A stretch of 64,000 nt of DNA, taken from Syngnathus acus. Taxonomy: Eukaryota; Chordata; Actinopteri; Syngnathiformes; Syngnathidae. Made by a program: the position numbers and the translations under genes. Every line of letters starts with the position of its first letter. The stretch's first letter is position 1. Where the stretch lies: NCBI RefSeq assembly GCF_901709675.1, contig NC_051104.1:2711501-2775500 (forward strand), in the 5' to 3' direction. Of the stretch, positions 23,313 through 33,912 are shown in pieces. The notes beneath the pieces were generated by a model. It was given only the letters and a program-made list of their open reading frames with translations. It searched no databases and had not been told where the DNA came from.

Positions 23313-26300
23313 TTAGCCGTTGAACGCATTGGAATTCAATTTCACCTTGCGCATTCGAGCGTGGTAGGCGTTGTCATCCTCGTTGTCGGCCCTCTGCGTG
23401 TCCACACGGTAGCGTTCGCAGGCTCGAATCAGGTCGTGGGCGTCGTACAGAGGGGCGGGGTCCAGCGAGTTAGCGTTGATCAGACTGACCAGGTACTCTC
23501 TGTAGTGTTTCCTGAACAAAACAAAGGCTGCATTGTCTATCAGGAATTTTTCCTAATGTTGTCTTCTTCCTTGGGTCACTTTTGATTTTTAATGTCTGTA
23601 ATGATTACCCCGAATTTTTATTCTGCAGTGTGGGTGTCATTTGACCTCTTTAATCGCTCAGACGATTGTAAATGTTAAACCCGCTCAATATTTACGATGT
23701 TGCATCCCAATTTGTGGAGTTCACACGGAGATAAGTGATGAGAGTCGCACTCACTCGCAGAGTCCGGCCTGGCCCGGCTGAGTCTGGACGCCACACGGCG
23801 AGTCCGCAGTCTGACCGCCTTCGTCCTTTTGCTCCATTACGCCGCATGTGTCTGCGTCATGCAGGAGAGCGCACTCAAACAGAAATGCAGTGGGCCTAAC
23901 ACGGACCCCTGTGTTCTTCACAAACAATTGATTCTCGGTCACTCTCACCTGCTTGCGGTTCATCCGAACGTTCCGTGTTGAAGTCCACGCCGCTCCTCTG
24001 ACACACGGGAGCAGATGGGACATGTGAGCAAAGCTGCGGAAGCTGCGGAAATGTGCGGCGCTCGCACCTGCAGCAACGCCTGCAGCTGCGTGGCCTCCCA
24101 GTCCCGCAGGTAGAAGAGGCAGTCGCGAGGATGATGAGTGTGGAAGTTCGTGAAAGGGCACTGTTCCGTCCTGCAGCCCGTCTGCAACGGAAAAAAAAAG
24201 GACTCTCGTGCTATCCCCAAGCAGGAGAAGAGACACTAAGAAAAGCGTACCCACCGTGTAGTAAGGGTTGTTGCATCCGCTGCAGAACTGGTACCTGCAC
24301 TGGGAGCAGCGGAAGTGCATGCAGCCGCCTTTGGTCAGCGCGTACTGAAAGCGGCAGTGGGGGCAGGCTGCAAAAACAAGGCCACACTCACTCTTGCAAC
24401 CTTCAGCGAGTGAGTGAGAACAGCAGGCCGTCACTCACTTATGCCGTTGTCCCTCAGGTAGCCGGCCAGGCCCTGCCTCTGGTACTCGGGGTCGTTGTCC
24501 CGCTTCCACTGCTGGAACTGCTCGCAGGTCAGATCCTGGTGCTGCGGCTCCCACTGTCAAGGCGGTCAGATGCAATCAAGCCGTCGGCGTATCGGACCTC
24601 CGGGCGCGGGTCGGCACTCACCGCTTTCTTGCACTTAGCGCAGAAGCTGTTGCAGCAGGACAGACACGTCACCTTCAGCTGGTCGCCTTCGTTAATGAAG
24701 CCCGACACGCACTGCGTGACAAAAAATAAGGACAAGGGATATATGCAGAAATGAGCGCTTCATTTGAGCTTTTCATGAGACTACGCAGAAGAAGTGAAGA
24801 TACAGTAGGCGGGACGGGCAGGACTGGAAACAACTGGCTCCAAAAGCGAGACCACCATCCAGTCTTTGTTGTGCTTAAAATGTGAAGACCATAAGCGTGC
24901 ACACTCACGTGGCTGCACCACAAAAACTTGGGGTCCTTCCTGAGCACGTGCTCGGTGAGCTTCTTGTGGAAGAGGTCGTAGACGTCAGGCTCCAAACATT
25001 CCCGCAACTGCAAAGTGCAAATCCGGTGAGGTCATGGCAGCCCCTCCCCTCGCAACCTGTCCCGCGGCTCATACCTGGATGTCCAGCGTGGAGAAGTAGC
25101 TGTCATGCTCCTCGGGATCGGTGATGTCGGGCCCGCGACAGATGGGACAAACCATGTCCCAGATGTGCCTGTCGCGCACCATGATGGTGAAGTGCTGGGT
25201 GAAACACTCCAGACACACCGAGCACTGACATGACGTCAGAGACTGCATCTGCGCGGGTGCAAAGAACTCGTTTGACAAATTGCTACATGGGGAAAACATT
25301 CAAATGGTGTTTGCAGTTTTTTTTTTGCTGACCTTGCTTCGAGGGAAGATGCTCAGGCAGCAGGGACACTCGTTGTTGAGGACGCGCCTGATGAAGTCGC
25401 GGTCGTGCGACTCCCTGACGGCTTGCACCACGTCCTCCAGAGAGTAGGCCACGTCCGGCTCCCGCAGCAGCGACAGTGCCAGCTCGCAGCGCCCCCAGCT
25501 GGGCAGCTCGTACAGCGCCAGCAGACGACGGCACATCCGCTGCGGGGAGCGCCGACATTAGCTCAGATGCATTCGGGCCTTTATTTTGGCGGTCTGCACC
25601 TCTTTGTCGGGGTGGTTGGGCTCCACAGACGGCTCGGGCTGCTCGCTCCAGATGCGCTTGTGGAAGGCGTCCAGTAGGGGGCGCTGCAGCACCGACAGGG
25701 CTCCCTTCACCTCGCCGCCGCTTTGCCGCAGGGCCTCTTCGCACCGACGGGCGTCTCGAAAGCCCAGAGAGTTCAGCTCATTCATCTGCGCACAAACGGC
25801 AACACCATCGTTGGGCTGGCAGCCATTTTCAGACCTGGACTCAAATCGCTTCAAAACGTCAACATAGAAAATATTTCCGTAGTTTTGATCTAGTTGCACC
25901 AGTTGATGAACTTTCACCGACTGCGGGTGGCTATGGAATTTAGACTCTGCAATCCTGTTTTTATTTGTGTGTACGTGTGTGGGCGTGTGTGTGTGTGTTT
26001 CTTTCGCCTTGACCAAAGCATGTGAGCCATCTGCATGACCTTGTTTCAAATAATTGATGTGCTAGCTCGCTTGAAACGCAAACTGCACAACTTTGACAGA
26101 TTTAAACATGGGAATCCTCCCTTGCGGCCTCAAGCCTCAGTAAAACTGTTGATTTATTTGACGTTATCTGATGGCAAATTCAGGCCAAGATACATTTGTA
26201 GCTAAGTATTGCAGGGGATGGGCTCTTCTGTGGCAGCGAGCTGGAGGTCGTTCGAAAGGATTTAAAGCCAAGCTGTCCTCCCACAAGAGTGTTTGGAGGT

Positions 26301-29300
26301 TGGAGGCTTCAAGTCACACAAATCACATTTGTGCTACTTGAAGGAGAGGATTATTTGAGGTGGTGCTTGGAGTCAAAACTTTAAGGCGTAGGTGAAGCGA
26401 CGGTCACACCTTCATTTGTCGGTCCCTGAGCAGCTGCGTGGCGGCTCGCTCGGCGTCGCCGCCCGCGGTCAGCCAGGCCAGCTTGGCCTCGGCCCTGGAC
26501 AGCTTGATGCCATCGCCTGCGGTCGAGACGCCCGTGTGCACCGAGGCGGCCATGGCGCAGATCTCGTCCAGCAGGTGCGGCAGTTCCGACGTCTGCCAAT
26601 CGCATGGGTCTCTGACGCCGGCGCCGCACGAGCGCAGCGCGGCGTACACTTCCTCGGGGCTGATGCCGCGCTTCTCGGCTTCCTGCGGGCAACACAGCGG
26701 GCAATGTTCAATGAGAGTTGCGTTCTGGCTAAAGAATCAACACAATTATGAGAAATGTTACTTTGGCGCCTCCTTGTGGCAACAATCAGCAATGACTGCG
26801 CATACCCTGTTGCAAACAGTAAAGCAATTCTTCCCTAACTCGTTAGATTTGCTCCAATTAATTGCAATGGCATCGATCGGACATTCCCGCCAGTAAGTCG
26901 TTTGCCCTTTCTCTTTGGAATCAAGTTGCAAGAACAAGTTGGAGTCATTCAAGTCTGTGTGCCGAGCAAGCGTTGGCGTGAGAGAACAATTCCTACTTTG
27001 ATCTGGCGTATGAGGAGCAGCCCGTCTTCCTTCATGCGTTCCTGCCTTTTGGCATCCAAGGTGGCTCTCGGCTTGGGCTGCGGCGGCGCGCTTTTACGGC
27101 CGATGTCGCCCGAGGCCTCGGGAGGACGCGGAGCTCCGTCCAACGCTTTGCCCGGAGAGCCGCACACCTCGCACGCCTCTGCGGACGCGGGGTTGGCGTA
27201 GGTGCACGACTGACACATCCATTGAGGCTGAGGAAGAGAAAACGATCCAGCGGGAGTTCACATCTTACAAAGGAACATTTGGCAGCAGAGGACGTTCTTG
27301 ACGACAAACTCAGCCATTTTTTTCAAAGCTGTGACTACCAACCTGTTCTCCGGCGTTCGAACCAAAACTCGAAGCCGGGCTGGAAAGCACCGGGGTGATC
27401 GATGGGCGAGGGGCCAGACGGGGGCGCTCGCACACCTCACACAGGACGCTGCTGCCTGGATTGATGACCGTGCAGTTCTTGCACTGCCACTCTGGCAACA
27501 CACCGTCCAGACGATCAGTTTTGTTTTTGCACCGAAGTCATCTTATGACAAAACAAATGTTTCTACTGCGTATTTCAAACGCTTCACTGTTCCGAGCGTC
27601 TGACCTGCGTTGGTGGGCGTGGAGCCGCGTTTGCACGTAGCGCAGAGCGAGTCGTGCGGCTTGTTGACGACGGCGCAGTGAATGCACGTCCACGTGGGCC
27701 GAGGAGCGCTGGAAGTGGAAAATGACATTCAACACTGGGAATAACCCCTAAGGAATCAATCTCGAGGCATACCCGTTGCTCTTGGTGGGCGCCAGCACTG
27801 TCCTGCTGTGTCCTTTGCGCTCGGGATGCGAGTGGAAGAGTTCGTCGCACTTGCGGCACAACATCTGCACGCACGTGGCGCACTGAGCGTGGGCGGGTGA
27901 CATGCCACAGATGGAACACATCCCTTTGCACGTGATAAAACATCCGGGGCGAGAAAAATGTGAAGAGACGATGGTGAGGACGACGGGGGCGCCGCCGGCG
28001 CAACCTACCCTGCGTGGCTTTCGGTACTCGGTCTCGCTTGTGATCGGTCCTGGCAGGGTGGCGATGGAAGAGGTCGTCGCACGCGTCGCAAAAGGACTGG
28101 CCATTACACGACGGGCAGAGTAGCGTTGCGGACCCGCCGCACAGATTGCACTGGCCCGCTGCGTACACGATTTCCAAGCTCAAGTTAAATACCAACTGGA
28201 TTTTAGCAGTGGTTCTCCCATATGCCACTAGAGGGAGCCCGTATAACATGACCACCACTATACAGTACATCTCAAGCCCCTCTTAATCGATAAACTCCAT
28301 CAATGGCCACACTGCGCTCAAAGTGAAGGTTTGCGGTGGCAACTGACATGATGATGATTGCGGTGGCGCTTTCGGAGCTTGTCCTCCGACTCGGTCTAGT
28401 CTGGGCTTGGGCGCCACAGGGGGAGGCGGTGGCTTGTGTGCTGACTTGTCCTTTGGCGGCGGGATCACGGTGGCGTCAGTCACCAGCGCGTCCTGGCAGA
28501 AAAAATAAATCAGTACTTCTTCACCTTGCCTTTTCCAAATAGTACACTGACCTGTTGGACGTCCAACCCCGGGAGAAGGTCTTTGAAGACTTCCTGATGA
28601 GGATGCGTGCCCTACAAATGAGGAAATGAGTCGTCGTGAATCAGCAAAGGCTCCTTTCGGAAAAGTCAAACCTTGACGAGCATGTACAGCTCCGAACGCA
28701 AGATCATGACTTCCAGCGTCACCATGGCGACAGTGTCACGGTCAGGCTCGGTGACGTCATCGGGAAAGCTGAGCCCGTCCAACTGCTGTTTGGTGTAGCC
28801 GTAGAGGTGAAGCACCGCGCGGCCGCCCTGAGCAATGGCAACTCAGTGGTTAGGTGCCGGTTTGATCAAGAACGGGTCACCGGGGACGGTACTCACCTGA
28901 GTGGCGTCCACAGTGGATCTGAAGACCGGGTTGTTGTACTTAACTATGCGCCAGAATTTAGGCCTGATGACGCTGGTCAGATTGCAGCCATATTTCTCAA
29001 GGATGTTCAAGGCCTTCACCAAATTATTCAGTGACTCCAACACCTGAGAGGAAGAGCACACCATGTTTGATGAAATCCGAGTGAAATTTGCAATGTGAGG
29101 AAAGTTTAACCGGAAAAATGGTCAAAATTAGAAGTGTTGACCTGAGCTCTGTTGCTGCCAGACACATTTTCCTTTAGCATGGTCTCCACCTGGAGGTGAG
29201 GGTACTTTTGGGACAGCGGCAGCGGGAAGTTGGCCATCAACTGGACGTCGGTCTTTACGCTCTGGCTTAGCCCTGCGGTAAGGAGGGCCAGGCTTCTCCT

Positions 29301-29315
29301 CCTCGCCTCCTCCAT
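23313..29315 (-). CDS. rnf31: E3 ubiquitin ligase RNF31 (HOIP), catalytic LUBAC subunit
   Basis: RBR-type ligase that builds Met1-linked (linear) ubiquitin chains for NF-kB and cell-death control. Twenty-two coding exons (minus): 29315-29142, 29043-28897, 28827-28672, 28611-28552, 28492-28348, 28158-28009, 27923-27773, 27708-27605, 27491-27343, 27227-26997, 26682-26410, 25785-25600, 25539-25333, 25248-25075, 25007-24909, 24711-24622, 24553-24439, 24367-24255, 24181-24068, 23997-23949, 23851-23755 and 23511-23313. All phases agree, giving 1060 aa; human has 1072. Order: PUB domain (about 1-160), two Cys/His-rich fingers (exons 6-7), three NZF fingers (exons 8-10, WTC/WQC/WMC starts), UBA (exons 11-12, HOIL-1L/SHARPIN docking in the family), RING1, IBR, RING2 with catalytic Cys886 in TKGGCMHF (human Cys885), and the C-terminal linear-chain-determining domain ([17 protein letters not shown]). 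Start chosen at 29315; a possible 5' UTR splice acceptor lies just upstream near 29340. Confidence 0.96.
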
Positions 29316-30267
29316 CTGCTGCTGATCACCGCGACCAATCTGGAAAGCCACTTTAGATAGTTTGCACACTTCTGCATCAACAACAATGTACAAGAACATC
29401 AGAACTTCAATTCAATCACATAAAGTCGGAGTAGTTTTCCTGCAAGTTTCTTCTGTCAATGTCTGAGCTAAAATTGTCTTTCCTCGTTTCACTGAGGCTG
29501 GCAGGCTCCTGCCAGGGGGAAGTCCCAAACCAGAGCGACATTGCAGCTACAAATGTTGTCAATAACAAGTCAATAAATAAACACACACATAAACCGTACT
29601 TTCAATAAATATTGATCGAGTTGACAACTTGAACTGTAGCTACATAAAAGTCAAACGTCGACATTCCATTTGTTCAAACTTTGCTTTAGTGAGACAAGAA
29701 GCGTCACCGCGTACACACAAGCAAAGTTTAACTTGACTTTAAATTTTTTAATTTAACCCCCGAGTACTCGGAAGACAACATTTGAGAATAATTTACGAAT
29801 AACAGCGACGTCTATTTTACCTCAACTTGGGCGAGTGGACTTGAAAGCAGCATGAAGGCGGAAGTTTGGCTGCCTACTGTACTTCTGGTTCGCTGTGCTT
29901 TCTTTCACAGTAAAAGTAATATGAAAACACTTCTGAGAGTACTTCCGGTGTGATTTGGTTTTGTCACAGTAACATTTGCTGGCAAAACGGAGAAAATTTA
30001 AATATAAACTAGATTTTTAAAAATGCATCAATGTTACCGGGTTTATTTTATTGAACAATAAATATTACTTTTACAGTGAAGGTGCGAGCGGAAGTGTTTT
30101 TTTATCAGTCAGACGCAACGGGTAGGCGGTCCTTCAAATCGAAAGTAAATTCAAGCGTATGAGGAAATAAAATACAATTAAACTCTATTCCGTCCTGCCG
30201 CTGCACTTCTTCTTGACTTTCACCTTTTTGTTTTTCTTTGCCGAGAAAAAAAAGTTCCTTGGCTGTT
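29316..30267. promoter_or_regulatory. Divergent promoter region of rnf31 and psme2
   Basis: The two ATGs face away from each other across 952 bp. The interval has ETS/GABPA-type cores: CGGAAGT at 29859-29865, ACTTCCGG at 29941-29948 and CGGAAGT at 30089-30095, typical of TATA-less bidirectional promoters. PSME2 and RNF31 are also divergent neighbours in human 14q12. Transcription start sites are not determinable here. Confidence 0.55.
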
Positions 30268-31984
30268 ATGCCTAAAAGGTCCGCTTTGACGATAAGCAGC
30301 GAAAATGCAACAAGGGTAAGTTTCTTTTTTTTCACCAAAGAAAATGTCAATAAATTCGCCTGCATTAAGTTCCTAAACTGTTATCTTCACTAAAGTGTCC
30401 TAAAAAACGTATTCGATGTTACTGGGAATGGAAGCTTGACTCAAAACGAAAGTAAAATGAAAAGTGAGTCAGCAGTTCTTCTCAACTGTTTTTATGTATC
30501 TTTTGTCTTTTCTTGCAGGTGGAAACCTTTCACCGGGCCTTGTTTCAGGAGGTTTGTGCTCGAAATGTGCTAAATCGGTCCTTTTTTACAAATGTGAAAA
30601 AAAAAAAAAGACAATGTATGTTTTTATGTCACGTCTGACTGGAGTCAGGATGAGGTGAAACATGACTTTTTAATCCCTTCCAGGCCAACAATCTTTTCTC
30701 CACTGTTATTCCCTCCAAAATCCTCCAGATGGATGCCCTTCTTCAGGTCAGAATCCTCAAGAAAACGGACTGTAACATTTTTAATGTTGCACGGCGCACA
30801 CCATCCTCAAAGCAATACTAAAAAGTCACATGTATTCTATCAAAGCAATCAACTGATGACATCTTTCTTGTCAGGATGTCAGCGTGACAGACATGTCAAC
30901 GCTCAAAGCTCCACTGGACATCCCCATCCCTGACCCACCCGCTCCCGATGAGGTTCGGGACACTCTACTTGTGTCATTTTTGCAGCGTGACAATAAAAGT
31001 GAATTGTTCCTATGATGTCATGACAGGACACGGAGACCAGTGAAGACAAAGAGAAGAAGAAAAGTCGAGTGTTCTTTACGTTTTCCGTCGGACGGGTATT
31101 TGTTTGTGATGTCATGGCTCTTGAGCCCTCTGCTTGCTCCCTCCCGCAGAGCCCAAATGTGGCTTCATCAAGTCCCACGAGATGATCTTGGCACTGGTGG
31201 GCAAGCTGAAACCCGAGATCATCGGCCTGCGAGAGACCATCGTCACTGTGAGTGAGCGGCCGGCGACACATGCGCTTAGAAGTTGAGTCAAATGTGATGT
31301 GTGCAGGTCACATGCTGGATTCAACACCTCATCCCCAAAATTGAAGACGGAAACGACTTTGGCGTCGCCATTCAGGTACATTATAGCTTGTTCAGATTTG
31401 AACTCCTCTGATGTCACAGTAGGGATTATTTTAATAGTTGCCCCATGCCGAGTTTTCAGGATTTCTCATTTTGTTGGCTCACAGGAGAAAATCTTGGAGA
31501 GAATCGCTGCGGTAAAGACAAAAGTGGACGGCTTCCAGACGAGCATCAACAAGTCCGTGGCGAGATTTGGACATCTGAAAATGTGCCCGCTTGCTTTTTG
31601 TGATGGCCGCTTTGTGATTTTGTTCAGGTACTTGCTGGAGAGGGGAGACGCCGTGGCCAAAGCTTCCAAAGATACTCACGTGGTGAGTCCTTGGTAAAAC
31701 TCCACGAGTGTTTGTTTTTGCAGAGCTGGACTTATCTTTGTTTTCTTTCCAAGATGGACTACCGCATGCTAGTCCACGAGAAGGACGTGGCCATCTTTTC
31801 CGACATTCGAATAATCATCCTGGACATGCGCAGCTTTTACGTGAGTTCAACAAATAAGTCCTGCTGCAAATGGTGATTTTCTCACCGCTTTCTTTTTCTT
31901 CAGATGGAACTTTATGACATGATCAGCAAGAACATGGAGAAGGTGACCAATCCCAAAGGCGAGGAGAAGCCATCCATGTATTGA
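30268..31984 (+). CDS. psme2: Proteasome activator complex subunit 2 (PA28-beta)
   Basis: Forms the PA28-alpha/beta heptamer (11S cap) that opens the 20S and immunoproteasome for peptide production in antigen presentation. Eleven short exons: 30268-30315, 30519-30551, 30684-30746, 30875-30952, 31027-31063, 31150-31247, 31307-31375, 31485-31552, 31628-31682, 31754-31840 and 31904-31984. They give 238 aa; human PSME2 has 239. Diagnostic segments are the helix [11 protein letters not shown], the activation-loop region [38 protein letters not shown], and the C-terminal [11 protein letters not shown] that docks into the 20S alpha ring. The acidic/Lys-rich exon 5 ([10 protein letters not shown]) is the variable homologue-specific insert. 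It shares a divergent promoter with rnf31. No matching PSME1 gene is in the window. Confidence 0.96.
30454..30471 (+). promoter_or_regulatory. ISRE-like plus AP-1 motif in psme2 intron 1
   Basis: AAAATGAAAAGTGA (30454-30467) is close to the ISRE core GAAANNGAAANT and overlaps TGAGTCA (30465-30471), a perfect AP-1 site, about 140 bp inside intron 1. PSME2 is interferon-inducible in mammals, so the position is suggestive; function is inferred. Confidence 0.3.
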
Positions 31985-32069
31985 AACAGGCAAACCATGC
32001 CTGGTTTCCTTCTTTTTTTTTTTTTTTTATCCTGATCACAGCTAAACTGTCCTAAATGTGGAAATAATC

Positions 32070-32121
32070 AATAAAACACTGCCCCGTGTGTTTGTGTGTA
32101 CTTCATGGCACAGTTTTTATT
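32070..32121. terminator. Convergent poly(A) signals of psme2 and lsm5
   Basis: Plus-strand AATAAA at 32070-32075 serves psme2 (86 bp after its stop). Minus-strand AATAAA at 32116-32121 serves lsm5 (115 bp after its stop). With normal cleavage distances the two transcripts would end at nearly the same point or overlap by a few bases. Confidence 0.7.
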
Positions 32122-32235
32122 CATTGCCAAACCAAAACTTTTTTTTTTTTAATACAAAAGTGCCTTTCTACCTAAAAAAACAGGTAAAACAAGAACAAAA
32201 ACAAACTTAAAACAAAATTCCAACAAATGCTGGTC

Positions 32236-33280
32236 TTAAACATCCGGCCCCTCCCCGCCTGGGATGAGCTGTACAGGAAACATTAAAAAATGTTTAGTTC
32301 CAGCCTTAATATCACAGGTGTCAAACTCAAGGCCTGGGGGCCAGATACGGCCCACCACATTTTGTGTGGCCCGCGAAGACAAATTGTGCTTCAAATTCGA
32401 GGGTCATTACTAGAATTGCAAATTGTCTTCACTTTTAATATCTTTTTTTTTTTCAAATATTTGACCAGTTTTAACTCATCTGATTTGAAAATGAGCTATT
32501 TGTCAGTTTGTTTTGTAGCTTTTACTGTATATAATATGAGGTGCTCATCCATTTATTTGGGTTGACAGTCATAATGGCCCTCCGAAAGAAGCTATGACTA
32601 CAATGCGGCCCGTGAAAAAAATGAGTTTGATATCAACGAAAAACTGATTTGTCATGCCGGGAAGTAAGTTACCATGGTGATATTGTTGCCATTGAGCAGG
32701 ATCTGGTCCAACTTGGTAATCCTGCGACCCTCTGGCGTTAACTCACTAACGTGAAAATGTACCATGAATGAACAAAAGTCCAACATAAGACTTAAAGGGG
32801 AAAAAAAAGTGACAACTTACAATTCAGTCACATCCTCGAGGACCATGTCTTAAGCAAAACAAGTTAAGCAATCAACCAGAAAACCAACATAATAAACAAG
32901 TTTGCTTTTTAGGATACTGACAAAGTCGTCGAAGCCCAGCAGAGTCCCGACGATTTCTTTGTCCGTCTTCATGACAATGTGGATTCGAGAACCAATGCAC
33001 TTGTCCACAAGCTCTGAAAGATCATAAACATATTCAGCAGACCTGGGCAACAAGACATTAAAATAAAAGCTCATAAATAAAATGATACACGCACGTGTAG
33101 GAGGGAAAACGCTTTCCAAATCGTAAAAAAAAGCTTACTGCATTGTATTCGACAAATTTGACAGCATTCAGGTTAATTTGTCCGGTATACAAAGTTGGAG
33201 CATATTTTTAAAATAATCCTTAAAATGTACAAACCCAACGGGAGCAACTGGGAAGGATTCGTCGCTTGAGTTGCCGCCAT
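32236..33280 (-). CDS. lsm5: U6 snRNA-associated Sm-like protein LSm5
   Basis: Subunit of the LSm2-8 ring (binds the U6 snRNA 3' end) and the LSm1-7 ring (mRNA decapping). Five exons (minus): 33280-33235, 33013-32918, 32848-32821, 32745-32673 and 32268-32236. They give 91 aa, identical in length to human. The Sm1 motif spans GSRIHIVMKTDKEIVGTLLG plus DDFVNMVLEDV, assembled across exons 2-3. Sm2 is in exon 4 (ILLNGNNITM). The tail is IPGGEGPDV (human VPGGEGPEV). A 28-nt exon 3 is required to keep frame. A hAT MITE occupies intron 4. The gene is divergent from avl9, as in human 7p14.3. Confidence 0.95.
32313..32630 (-). mobile_element. hAT-type MITE, copy 4 (inside lsm5 intron 4)
   Basis: Same orientation as the copy at 19964 and very similar along the body. 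The left end CACAGGTGTCAAACTCAAGG is intact, but the right TIR is degraded (GAGTTTGATATC instead of GAGTTTGACACC). No convincing 8-bp duplication remains. Confidence 0.75.
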
Positions 33281-33912
33281 GTTTGATGAAAGCACCCAGA
33301 CAGAAACAATTGATCAAATATAGCCGCAAACTAGACCTTAGCAATCGAGCCCGGCCAACGGTCTGCCGCCGTCAAGTATGCTCTTTGTCGGATGTGAATA
33401 TGAATTTAAAATGATGTCTGTGTTTGGTTCAATTTATGTTAAACAAAAGTGTGAAGACGGAAAAAACTCCAATCAATGTGTACCACGTGACACTGCAATT
33501 TGTTGTGCCGAAAACATGACGTAATCGTTCAATTTCAAAGAGTACAGAGTCCAAGTCAAGAGTAATTTAGCAACTACAAACACTGTGGCGGTCCCCGGTC
33601 CGTCGTTTGCGACGGATATTTGGCTACTCAACACAAAATCAATCAATTAAGAAATAAAACGCTATCGAGATACACATAAAATAATTGTAATAGTGCCCTG
33701 TGATCATTTTAATGCCTGCCTTGAGGTCGAGTGGGTGAAGCCGGAAATGCCTGTCAAGGAATTCTCTGACTGTGTTTTGTTCTCTGCGCGCTCTGACTAA
33801 GCGGAAGTGAAAGTCGACTGCGCTTGTTGTAGTGTTTCACTTAGCTGCGGGCTGACTGGATTAAACCGAGGCGCCTTTGCTGCTGTTTACGCCCCACGAG
33901 AGGGAGCCCCGA
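33281..33912. promoter_or_regulatory. Divergent lsm5/avl9 promoter region
   Basis: 632 bp between head-to-head start codons. An ETS core CGGAAGTGA lies at 33802-33810, about 110 bp upstream of the avl9 ATG. No TATA box was recognised. The bidirectional promoter role is inferred from gene arrangement. Confidence 0.45.
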
